Source: Bordetella holmesii ATCC 51541 (lineage in GTDB: Bacteria > Pseudomonadota > Gammaproteobacteria > Burkholderiales > Burkholderiaceae_B). Taken from it: a stretch of DNA of 64,000 bases. Where the stretch lies: assembly GCA_000612485.1 (NCBI GenBank), contig CP007494.1:2976001-3040000 (forward strand), in the 5' to 3' direction. A model generated the notes under the pieces. It saw only the letters and a list, made by a program, of their open reading frames with translations. It searched no databases and was not told the DNA's origin. The position numbers and the translations under genes are program-made. Each line of letters begins with the position of its first letter. Position 1 is the stretch's first letter. This document shows, piece after piece, positions 28,976 through 36,341 of this stretch.

Positions 28976-29851
28976 TTAGACAGTCCCGTTCATCAAAAAG
29001 TAGCGCCGTTCGAACTCTACCGGAGAAACCTGGCCGATATAGCTGTGGCGCCGTCGTGGGTTGTAGAACAACTCGATATAGTCAAACACATCGGCGCGTG
29101 CCTGGTCGCGAGTGGAATAGATCTTGCGTCGGATTCTTTCACGCTTGAGCAACTGAAAGAAGCTCTCAGCAACGGCGTTGTCATAGCAGTTTCCTCGTCT
29201 GCTCATGCTGGGGCGCAACCGATGGGCTTTCAGGAAGTCTTGCCAGTCATGACTGCTGAACTGACTCCCTTGGTCTGAATGCACGAGTACTTCGGCCTCT
29301 GGTTTACGACGCCAGACCGCAGCCAGCAATGCGTTGATGGCAAGTTCTCGGGTCATCCGATCGCTCATGGACCAGCCCACGATCTGCCGCGAGAACAGAT
29401 CCAATACCGCGGCAAGATAGAGCCAACCTTCGTGTGTTCGGATGTAGGTAATGTCGGTCACCCAGACCTGGTTGGGGGCATCGACCCGGAACTGGCGTTG
29501 TAGATGGTTCGGAGCAACAACGCTGGGACGAGTACCTCGGCCTCCCGGACGACGGCCGTATCCTGTGTGTGATCGCAAGCCAGCTTGGCGCATCAAGCGG
29601 GCCACGCGGTGCTTGCCACACCGCTCTCCCATATCGTTCAAGTCACTGCTGATCTTACGATAACCGTAGATCCGGCCACTGTCTTCCCAGCACTGCTCGA
29701 TGAGCGCGCCGACGCGCTTATCCTGTGCCCCGCGCGCACTCACAGGCTGCACCTTCCAAGCGTAATAGCCGCTGGGATGTACCCCCAAAACTGCGCATAG
29801 GCGACGCACAGCGTATTGCTCCTCATGGGCCTTGATAAACGCGTACTTCAC
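28976..29851 (-). CDS. IS3-family transposase orfB (integrase core)
   Basis: This 291-residue protein has an HTH_21-like N-terminus (YGYRKISSDLNDMGERCGKH) and an rve integrase core with the DDE residues in WVTDITYIRTHEGWLY, LVHSDQGSQFSS and NAVAESFFQLLK. The frame is complete. It overlaps orfA (ATGA), so an OrfAB fusion by frameshift is expected, as in other IS3-family elements. Confidence 0.92.
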   Translation of the reverse strand: MKYAFIKAHEEQYAVRRLCAVLGVHPSGYYAWKVQPVSARGAQDKRVGALIEQCWEDSGRIYGYRKISSDLNDMGERCGKHRVARLMRQAGLRSHTGYGRRPGGRGTRPSVVAPNHLQRQFRVDAPNQVWVTDITYIRTHEGWLYLAAVLDLFSRQIVGWSMSDRMTRELAINALLAAVWRRKPEAEVLVHSDQGSQFSSHDWQDFLKAHRLRPSMSRRGNCYDNAVAESFFQLLKRERIRRKIYSTRDQARADVFDYIELFYNPRRRHSYIGQVSPVEFERRYFLMNGTV

Positions 29852-30150
29852 CCGGACTGCTTGGCAAAGTACGCGGCGGCCTTTTTTAGGATGTCGCGCT
29901 CCTCGCTCACCCGCTTGAGCTCAGCCTTAAGCCGACGGACCTCCGCGCTCTGGCTATCTTGATGCGTCCGCTGCTCAGGACTGCCCGAATACCGCTTGAG
30001 CCATGCATAAAGGCTGTGGGGACTCACGCCTAATCGTGTCGCGACATCGCCGACCTTGTGTCCCCCTTCGGTGACTTGCTTTACCGCCTGTACCTTGAAC
30101 TCTTCTGAGAATCGCTGCCGCGATGTCTTGCCTTCCATACACACCTCCAT
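29848..30150 (-). CDS. IS3-family transposase orfA
   Basis: This 100-residue helix-turn-helix protein (RFSEEFKVQAVKQVTEGGHK; VATRLGVSPHSLYAWLKRYS) has a C-terminal leucine-zipper-like coil (VRRLKAELKRVSEERDILKK) used for OrfA/OrfAB multimerisation. The frame is intact and it lies immediately upstream of orfB. Confidence 0.9.
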   Translation of the reverse strand: MEVCMEGKTSRQRFSEEFKVQAVKQVTEGGHKVGDVATRLGVSPHSLYAWLKRYSGSPEQRTHQDSQSAEVRRLKAELKRVSEERDILKKAAAYFAKQSG

Positions 30151-30902
30151 ATCGCCTTAATTGTGAGGCAACTAGGTGTCTAGGAAACCCGGGGCGATTC
30201 AAAGAACCAGTGCTCGTTAAGGCATTCGTCGCGGAACTTGCCGTTGAAACTTTCGATATAAGCGTTCTCCACCGGCTTACCCGGCCGAATAAACGACAGC
30301 TTTACGCCTGCTTGGTAGGCCCAGGCGTCCAAGGCTCTTCCGGCGAACTCTGGCCCGTTGTCCACGGTAATAGATCGCGGCAGGCCACGCATCTCCGCCA
30401 GCCGTTGCAGCACCATGGCAACACGCAGTCCCGGCAACGACGTATCGACCTCGATGGCCAGGCATTCGCGAGTGTAGTCATCGACGATAGTCAAACAGCG
30501 GAATCGGCGGCCATAGGCTATGGCCGTCGGCCACAAAGTCCATTGACCAACTCTGATTCGGCGCGATTGCCGCTGGGCGAACCACGCGCTCGGTCGCCGC
30601 GATTCGCTTACGCTTTCGTTTTCGCACGCTTAACCCTGCCAGACTGTACAGCCGCCAGATTCGCTTGTGATTTGCTTGCCAGCCTTCGCGACGTAAGAGC
30701 ACATGGATCCTCCGATAGCCGTAGCGTCGTTTCGCCACTGCCATCTCTTTCATGCGCTCGGTCAGCGCAGCATCGCCTGAGCGTGTGCTCTCGTAGGCAA
30801 ACAGCGACCGCGAAATTCCTACCAGCCCACAGGCCCGGGTAACACCCATGCTGCGCTCGGTCATTAATGTCCTGACCGCCTCGCGTTTGGCCTGCGGGCT
30901 GA

Positions 30903-31169
30903 CTACTTTCGGCTTAGCAGATCCTGAAGCGCCGCCTTGTCCAGCATCGACTCGGCCAACAGCTTCTTGAGCTTGTTGTTCTCCTGCTCCAGCTCCTTGA
31001 GCCTCTGAGCGTCCGACACCGTCATGCCACCGAACTTCGCCTTCCAGTTGTAGTACGTTGCCTCGGAGATTCCGTGCTTGCGGCACAACTCTGCGGGCTT
31101 GGCACCTGCATCGGCTTCCTTGAGCACGCCGATGATTTGCTCTTCCGTAAATCGTTTCTTCATTGCCAT
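30903..31169 (-). CDS. IS407-group transposase orfA, copy B
   Basis: This 88-residue OrfA has the same sequence as the other copies. It is intact, but its OrfB partner in the same element is broken. Confidence 0.92.
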   Translation of the reverse strand: MAMKKRFTEEQIIGVLKEADAGAKPAELCRKHGISEATYYNWKAKFGGMTVSDAQRLKELEQENNKLKKLLAESMLDKAALQDLLSRK

Positions 31170-31227
31170 TCCTTTGGGAACGGACTCTACATCGATTTCG
31201 TACTAATCACGGGGAGCAGGTCAGACG

Positions 31228-31540
31228 CACCTTATGTGGGCCAGAGCAGGCAGGGCGTGATGTTGGCTGTGATGCGGCCGGTGCCAGCGGCACAACGGAG
31301 TACGGAGCCGATCGCACTCGTCACGCGCTCGGTCATATCTCGCGCACCTCGTGCCCGTACGACCCGCATCGTGCGGAGCGCCCTTGGCAAGGTTTCAGGC
31401 GCGGTTCGATGCGCTAGCAGCCTTATATCGCTCGATTCCGGGTCATGCGCGGCCCTTGCCATAAGCCAGTTGCTATGCGTCGATCAGAACTATCGATTGC
31501 CGCTGCCTAAGGGTGTCGCATAATCGTCCGGTGCGAGGCA
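31228..31540. other. Unassigned stretch beyond IS copy B
   Basis: I see no convincing gene in about 310 bp. The first bases would have continued the integrase remnant across the IS. The stretch is probably the scar of a lost island or deleted gene. Confidence 0.4.
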
Positions 31541-31552
31541 AGGAGGAGAGCA

Positions 31553-32251
31553 ATGGAGTAGGTGTATGTGGTCGTAGCCTTAGGGGCTGTTTTGGCTGGT
31601 TTTGTGCAGGGGCTGTCCGGCTTTGCATTTGGCATGGTGTCGATGTCGGTTTGGGTCTGGGTGCTCGAGCCGCGGTTGGCCGCAGTGCTGGCCGTTTTCG
31701 GTGCCATGATGGGGCAGGTCGTGGCGGCGGTGACAGTCAGGCGCGGTTTCTCCTGGTCTTTGTTGCTGCCCAGTTTGGACATGACTTGGTTCAAACTGAT
31801 CCTGGGTTGCCTATTGGTGTTGTGGTGCCCGGCCATGTTGATGGCTCGGCATTTGCCCCAGGTGTCGGCGGGTGGGCGATTGGCCGACGCATTGGTGGGC
31901 ATGGCCGGTGGCGTAATGGGAGGTTTGGGTGGATTTACAGGCGTTTTGCCGACGTTATGGTGCACGGTGCGCGGCTATCCCAAGGATACTCAACGCACTG
32001 TGATCCAAAACTTCAATTTGTCCATGCTCACTGTGACGATGGGGAGCTATCTGGCAGCGGGGCTGGTCACGAGCGATATGCTGCCGATGTTCGCGATCGT
32101 GGCGCCTGCCATGCTGGTGCCGACCTTGATCGGGACAAAACTCTACATTGGTATTAGCGAGGTGCGGTTTCGTCAACTTGTGCTGGGTTTGCTGACAGCG
32201 TCCGGTGTGGCGTTGCTGGCTTCTTCCATCCCGCTGGTGTTGGCGCGCTAG
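31553..32251 (+). pseudogene. TauE/SafE-type sulfite/sulfonate exporter, nonsense at codon 3
   Basis: This is a multi-pass TauE/SafE-family permease (ALGAVLAGFVQGLSGFAFGM; GMAGGVMGGLGGFTGVLPTL). AAGGAGGAG lies ideally for the ATG at 31553, but that frame reads ATG GAG TAG. Translation could only begin at the GTG at 31562, giving 229 residues. The joint RRGFSWSLLLPSLDMTWFKL looks shortened: in relatives about 15 residues of a transmembrane segment lie between these parts, consistent with an in-frame deletion. It is probably inactive. Confidence 0.7.
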
Positions 32252-32350
32252 CTTGCTTGCCGTGGGTGCCGACAACAAGGCTCCCGCTTGCGTGCAAGCA
32301 GGCGTTCTGGTCTTTGGTGGGCGCTGGTTGGGCGCCCGCCTGCGGATTTG

Positions 32351-32827
32351 CTAACGACCGAAAACACTTTCCAGCACGATGCCGGTGGCCACTCCGATGA
32401 GAAAATAATCCGCCCCAACGCCGATCCACTGGTAACCACGCGGCGGCTGTTGCAGTTGGTAGCCGCGCCAATCTTCGATGATGTACTGCTGACCGCGATA
32501 GGGGGCGGGCACGCGCTGTCCCTTCTGCCAACGTGAAGGCGAAGGGTCGGCATGGGCGCCTGGCCCTCCTGGCCGGCCCGGTCCTTGTTGTCCGGGAGTC
32601 GCACTCGGCCGGCCGGCAGAGTGGTCCGGGCGCCCGCCGCCATTGGGGGCAGCATTGGGGCTTCAGCCGGGGCCCTGGCGTTCCGGGCCGCCCTCGGGAC
32701 TGCGCCCCGGGCCTTGGTTTCCGGAGCCGCCGTCAGGGCCGCGTCCAGGACCAGGTTGCGCCATGGCCAGGGTCGCGCTGGCGCTCAATGCGCCCACAAG
32801 CAGAATCGAAGCGAATTTCTGTTTCAT
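32351..32827 (-). pseudogene. RcnB-family periplasmic protein, internal stop
   Basis: Reading from the ATG at 32827: a signal peptide (FASILLVGALSASATLAMA), a Gly/Pro-rich linker and a C-terminal RcnB-like domain (KGQRVPAPYRGQQYIIEDW; PPRGYQWIGVGADYFLIG; stop TAG at 32351). RcnB proteins are periplasmic and act in Ni/Co homeostasis. Codon 55 is TGA (32663-32665) in the same frame, so the 158-residue protein is interrupted inside the linker. Confidence 0.72.
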
Positions 32828-32953
32828 GATGAACTCCCGATAAAACGGTACGTCGCGGAAATTCTATAGATTGGGCCGATGTGGCGGTTGCCGAGCCGTT
32901 ACATATCGTCAGTGCGGAGGCCTCTTGCAATCTGTGGTCACAGATGAGGAGGA

Positions 32954-33190
32954 CTATGTAGGCCTGCCCGAGCGGATTTTCGCAGGCGGGGGCGCTGTGA
33001 CGCCGGTTTGGCGAGCGCGCAGCTCGTCCATGTATCGCAACAGTTCCGCCTCGGCCGGGCTGACGTCTGGTGCTGGCTCGGGGGGATTCGGATTCAATAG
33101 CTTATTGGCGGCCGCCAGAGTGCGCTGGGCGCGTCGCTCTGCCTCTGTGAGCGCGGGAGGTTGGAGAAACTTGTACTTATGCTTACTCAT
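32954..33190 (-). CDS. Small protein of unknown function
   Basis: A 78-residue protein is predicted from the ATG at 33190 (MSKHKYKFLQPPALTEAERR); a TTG at 33223 would add 11 residues. It has a basic start, a central Pro-rich part (LLNPNPPEPAPDVSPAEAEL) and a basic tail. I recognise no domain and see no transmembrane segment. Codon composition fits the neighbours. Confidence 0.5.
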   Translation of the reverse strand: MSKHKYKFLQPPALTEAERRAQRTLAAANKLLNPNPPEPAPDVSPAEAELLRYMDELRARQTGVTAPPPAKIRSGRPT

Positions 33191-33379
33191 GGCCTGCAGA
33201 TGACGTAAACGATCCTTTGTCAATGTGACTAGATTTTACAATCTCGGCATGGGTCAAAGAAAGTCAAGCTTTGCAAAGTCGCCAGCCAGGGCACAAGGGC
33301 AGGCAGGGGGCCGGGCGCAAGCACAAATAATTGGACCAGCTGACCGCGGTCGCCCCTGCATTTTTTTGGCTTGAGGCGA

Positions 33380-33628
33380 TCAGTCCTGCGTCTGCGTGAA
33401 GGCCCGGACCAGGCGCGATATCTGTTCAAGTTCGTCCTGCGCACCCTGTACCCACACTGGGGCGTCGAACGGCGCATCGGCTGGTGTGCTATCTGCGTGG
33501 CTGCGCAGGTCGTCGAGCAGTTCCAGAGCCATGCCGGTCGCTTGGGGGTGGCCGCGCGTGGACAGTGCGATAGAAATGGCCAACGCTTGGCGCAGGGCCA
33601 GCAAGCGGCCGTCGAGTTCTGTTTCCAT
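33380..33628 (-). CDS. Small alpha-helical protein of unknown function
   Basis: This 82-residue protein (METELDGRLLALRQALAISI; GMALELLDDLRSHADSTPAD) is predicted to be mostly helical with no signal or membrane segment. It is divergent from hemN. I cannot assign a family. A start at 33628 is supported by CCTGAAACTGCCGGAATCCC-type upstream sequence only weakly. Confidence 0.5.
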   Translation of the reverse strand: METELDGRLLALRQALAISIALSTRGHPQATGMALELLDDLRSHADSTPADAPFDAPVWVQGAQDELEQISRLVRAFTQTQD

Positions 33629-33675
33629 GGGATTCCGGCAGTTTCAGGGGGGGCGTTCATTCTACGCGGCGCGGC

Positions 33676-33689
33676 TTGCGCCAGATCAA
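33676..33689. promoter_or_regulatory. FNR/ANR-like box upstream of hemN
   Basis: TTGCGCCAGATCAA matches 8 of 10 conserved positions of the FNR palindrome TTGAT-N4-ATCAA, about 50 bp before the hemN start. Oxygen-dependent control of hemN by FNR-type regulators is established in other proteobacteria. Confidence 0.55.
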
Positions 33690-33739
33690 AAGAGGGGTGC
33701 TCGTCAGCCCGCATAATCCGCAGCATACCCTCCCTGCCC

Positions 33740-35110
33740 GTGCCCTCGCATTCTCACTTCAAACCCGATGTTCTCGCCGCGTTGGCCAAGACCGGGCCTC
33801 GCTACACTTCCTACCCTACCGCCGACCGCCTGCATGAAGGCTTCGGACCCGAGCAGTGGGAACAGGCGTTAGGCGCACGAGACGCGGGGCAGGCTTTGTC
33901 GTTATACGTCCACATCCCGTTTTGTGATTCGGTTTGCTATTACTGCGCGTGCAACAAGGTTGTGACCCGACACCATGAGCGTGCCGCTCGTTATCTGGCC
34001 GCACTAGCGCGCGAGATGGCCATGCAGGCTGCGTTACTGGCTAACAAGGCGACGATTACGCAATTGCATTTTGGTGGCGGAACTCCGACGTTTCTGTCCG
34101 ATGCAGAGCTGACGCGTTTGATGGACGACATCCGGCGTTATTTTCATCTGTCGAGCCAGGCCGAGATTTCCATCGAGATCGATCCTCGTACTGTCGATGC
34201 CCAGCGTCTGGACCATCTGGCGCAGTTGGGATTTAATCGTCTGAGCTATGGGGTGCAGGACTTCGATCCCGCCGTGCAGCAGGCTATTCATCGCATCCAG
34301 CCCTACGAGTCGGTGCGCGACTTGATGCTCGCCGCCAGAGATGTCGGCTTTGCGTCTGTCAATGTGGATCTGATTTACGGTTTGCCGCGGCAAACGGCCG
34401 CCTCGTTTGCCCGCACGGTAGAGCAGGTGAACGCACTGCGTCCGGACCGTATTGCCCTGTATGCGTACGCGCATCTGCCCACGCGGTTCAAGCCGCAACG
34501 ACGCATCGTGGGCGAGGATCTTCCCGATCCTGCGACTCGGGTGGCGTTGTTGGCCGGCGCGATCAAAGGCTTCATGGACCAGGGTTACATTTATATTGGC
34601 ATGGACCACTTCGCCTTGCCGGCAGACAGCCTGGCCCGCGCATGCGCCCAAGGCAGTTTGCACCGTAATTTCCAGGGCTACACGACGGAGCCAGACCGCG
34701 ACCTGCTGGGGATAGGCGTGTCGGCCATCAGCCAACTGGGGCGCGTGTACAGCCAGAATCACAAGGATATCGACGCGTATTACGAGGCCATCGATGCCCA
34801 GGTGTTGCCTGTTGAGCGTGGGCTGAGTTGTTCGGACGATGATCTGTGGCGCCGTCGGATCATCATGGACATTATGTGCCGGGGCCATCTGGACCTGGCT
34901 GCCGCCAGTGGCCAGGATGATCCCGAGCGGGTTTTTGCTCGTGAGTTGCCGCAATTGCGCCAACTGCAGGCCATGGGGTTGCTGCAGTTGGCCGATGGCT
35001 GCCTGACCGTAATGGAGCAAGGCTGGTTTTTCGTGCGGGCGATAGCCATGGTGTTCGATGCCCATTTGCGTACAGCGGCCACGCCACCGGGCTTCTCGCG
35101 CATTGCGTGA
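33740..35110 (+). CDS. hemN: Oxygen-independent coproporphyrinogen III oxidase
   Basis: This radical-SAM enzyme decarboxylates coproporphyrinogen III in anaerobic haem synthesis. The GTG at 33740 gives 456 residues and places the conserved KTGPRYTSYPTADRLHEGF near residue 18; the frame is open far upstream without conservation. The cluster motif is C62-x3-C66-x2-C69 (FCDSVCYYCACNK). GGGTPTFLS and YGLPRQTAASF are also family motifs. The C-terminal HemN domain is present and the frame is intact. Confidence 0.94.
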   Translation: MPSHSHFKPDVLAALAKTGPRYTSYPTADRLHEGFGPEQWEQALGARDAGQALSLYVHIPFCDSVCYYCACNKVVTRHHERAARYLAALAREMAMQAALLANKATITQLHFGGGTPTFLSDAELTRLMDDIRRYFHLSSQAEISIEIDPRTVDAQRLDHLAQLGFNRLSYGVQDFDPAVQQAIHRIQPYESVRDLMLAARDVGFASVNVDLIYGLPRQTAASFARTVEQVNALRPDRIALYAYAHLPTRFKPQRRIVGEDLPDPATRVALLAGAIKGFMDQGYIYIGMDHFALPADSLARACAQGSLHRNFQGYTTEPDRDLLGIGVSAISQLGRVYSQNHKDIDAYYEAIDAQVLPVERGLSCSDDDLWRRRIIMDIMCRGHLDLAAASGQDDPERVFARELPQLRQLQAMGLLQLADGCLTVMEQGWFFVRAIAMVFDAHLRTAATPPGFSRIA

Positions 35111-35851
35111 TCAGCCGCAGATGTTCTGCTCGAACTTTTCATTCAGATAGAGCGCCAGCGCGAGGTCGTCTGCCAAGCCGAGTTTTTTCATCGCACGACG
35201 CTTGTGCGTGCTGATGGTCTTCTTGCTGCGCAGAAGGCGTGAGGCTACCTGGGTGACCGACAATCCCTGCGAAATTTGGCGCAGCACCTCAAGTTCGGCA
35301 GTGGTGAGTTGAGAGTCCGGGTGGGCAGGCTCGGTAATCTGCGAACGGCCGTCCTTCCAACCCAGGAATTGGCGACGATCGGCGGCTGTCTGGCGAATGA
35401 CCTCCACCAGCGTCTCAACCGAGGCCTCTTTGGGTAGATAGGCGTTGGCGCCTGCGCGGTAGGCGGCGAATTCGGTTTCGCTGTTTTTGCCGGCAGAGAA
35501 GGTGACAATGGCCATTTCAGGGTGCTGGCGCCGCAGACGGCGAATGAAGTCCATGCCATCCCATGGCTGTCGCGGCAGATAGAAATCGACCACGGCGACA
35601 TCGCAGGGGTTCTGCTTCAAGGTCTTGGCTAGCGCGTCGGCTTTGGTTTCGACGCATCGGACTTCCAGATCGGTCTGGTTGCGTAGGTAGGCGGCCAGTC
35701 CCAGCGTGATGGCAGGATGGTCATCGAGGATGGCGACACGGATCTTATGACTGGGCCGGGACAGCAGCATGTAACGCCGCACGCCGTAGCCCGGATCGGC
35801 CGCGTCTTCCGGTCTATCTTGGCCGGGAAGGTGGGAGATGTTGTTCGACAT
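35111..35851 (-). CDS. NarL/FixJ-type (LuxR) response regulator
   Basis: This 246-residue regulator has a ~36-residue N-terminal extension, a receiver domain (acidic pair in ILDDHP, phospho-acceptor D89 in VAVVDFYLP, lysine in YLPKEAS) and a LuxR helix-turn-helix (about 180-240: TTAELEVLRQISQGLSVTQV, SKKTISTHKRRAMKKL). It resembles RcsB- and BvgA-like regulators in layout. No sensor gene is adjacent, so the signal is unknown. It is convergent with hemN, stop next to stop. Confidence 0.88.
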   Translation of the reverse strand: MSNNISHLPGQDRPEDAADPGYGVRRYMLLSRPSHKIRVAILDDHPAITLGLAAYLRNQTDLEVRCVETKADALAKTLKQNPCDVAVVDFYLPRQPWDGMDFIRRLRRQHPEMAIVTFSAGKNSETEFAAYRAGANAYLPKEASVETLVEVIRQTAADRRQFLGWKDGRSQITEPAHPDSQLTTAELEVLRQISQGLSVTQVASRLLRSKKTISTHKRRAMKKLGLADDLALALYLNEKFEQNICG

Positions 35852-36030
35852 GGCTGATTCCTGGAAAGAGTGCTTCAGAGAAGTGCTTTCGTCCGATCGG
35901 AACTGAGCTTCAGTCCGGAGGTTAAAGGGAAATTGCGGGAAAAATCGGGATACTGAAAAATCAGGAAAGGTCCTACATATGTACCTAAATACGCCTTAAA
36001 TTCGCTTTCCGGCTTTCGGACATCATTCGT

Positions 36031-36065
36031 GGGGGCGGGGGCGGGGGCGGGGGCGGGGCGGGGGC
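36031..36065. repeat. GGGGGC tandem repeat
   Basis: Six units of GGGGGC, one of them a base short, stand in tandem, about 30 bp before the thrS promoter. The tract can vary by slippage and could form G-quadruplex structure on the plus strand. Confidence 0.8.
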
Positions 36066-36093
36066 GAGGATGCACCGCGAAGCGCGGCAAAAG

Positions 36094-36102
36094 TGCTACA
36101 AT
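36094..36102 (+). promoter_or_regulatory. Extended -10 promoter for the thrS leader
   Basis: TGCTACAAT is an extended -10 (TGnTACAAT). No good -35 hexamer is seen, as is often the case with extended -10 promoters. Confidence 0.5.
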
Positions 36103-36109
36103 GCTCTTC

Positions 36110-36316
36110 TATGGTCAAACCGCGCCGGGCGTGCTTGCTGCGCGGGGTGGCCAAGACCCAATTCCCTAAAAGGCCTATATGTTTTGCGCACCGGCACGAA
36201 CTACGACTTCGACCTATCGCCCCTTGTCGCGTTAAGTCGTTAGTGGTGTTTGATGTCAGCAGACAATTGAACGCAAAACATAGGCAGATAAAACGCGGCT
36301 AGATAGCCGCGTTTTT
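36110..36316 (+). ncRNA. Structured leader RNA of thrS, candidate attenuator
   Basis: About 230 nt of transcript precede thrS. CCTATATGTTTTGCG (36174-36188) pairs with CGCAAAACATAGG (36272-36284), closing an ~80-nt internal region. Seven bases later comes an intrinsic terminator. The layout (closing stem, internal branches, terminator, then a start codon 26 bp on) is that of a regulatory leader or of a small RNA ending before thrS. I recognise no known riboswitch class. Confidence 0.5.
36292..36316 (+). terminator. Intrinsic terminator just before thrS
   Basis: AACGCGGCT (36292-36300) and AGCCGCGTT (36305-36313) enclose loop AGAT, followed by TTT. It ends 26 bp before the thrS ATG. Confidence 0.85.
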
Positions 36317-36341
36317 CGTTTCTCATCCAGGAAACTCGTCG

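Larger units (their letters stand above)
28958..30201 (-). mobile_element. Nested IS3-family element, 1244 bp
   Basis: Inverted ends TGAATCGCCCCGGGTTTC and a 3-bp duplication AAG (28955-28957, 30202-30204) mark a clean insertion into IS407-group copy B. It carries intact orfA and orfB overlapping by 4 bp. Confidence 0.92.
28795..30918 (-). pseudogene. IS407-group orfB, copy B, frameshifted and IS-interrupted
   Basis: It has the same OrfB as copy A but carries an extra T near 30521 (GGCTATGG instead of GGCTAGG on the plus strand), which ends the frame at GHSLWPPIPLFDYRR. Unlike copies A and C, it retains the undamaged RALDAWAYQAGVKLSF. The last part is separated by the nested IS. Confidence 0.85.
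28779..31223 (-). mobile_element. IS407-group element, copy B, interrupted by a second IS
   Basis: It has the same ends as copy A, with 4-bp duplication GACG at 28775-28778 and 31224-31227. Without the nested element it is 1198 bp. The nested IS3-family element occupies 28958-30201. Confidence 0.93.

Noticed and set aside
36031..36065. Repeat tract considered as a CRISPR or satellite array
   Set aside because: Units are six bases without spacers; it is a simple tandem repeat.
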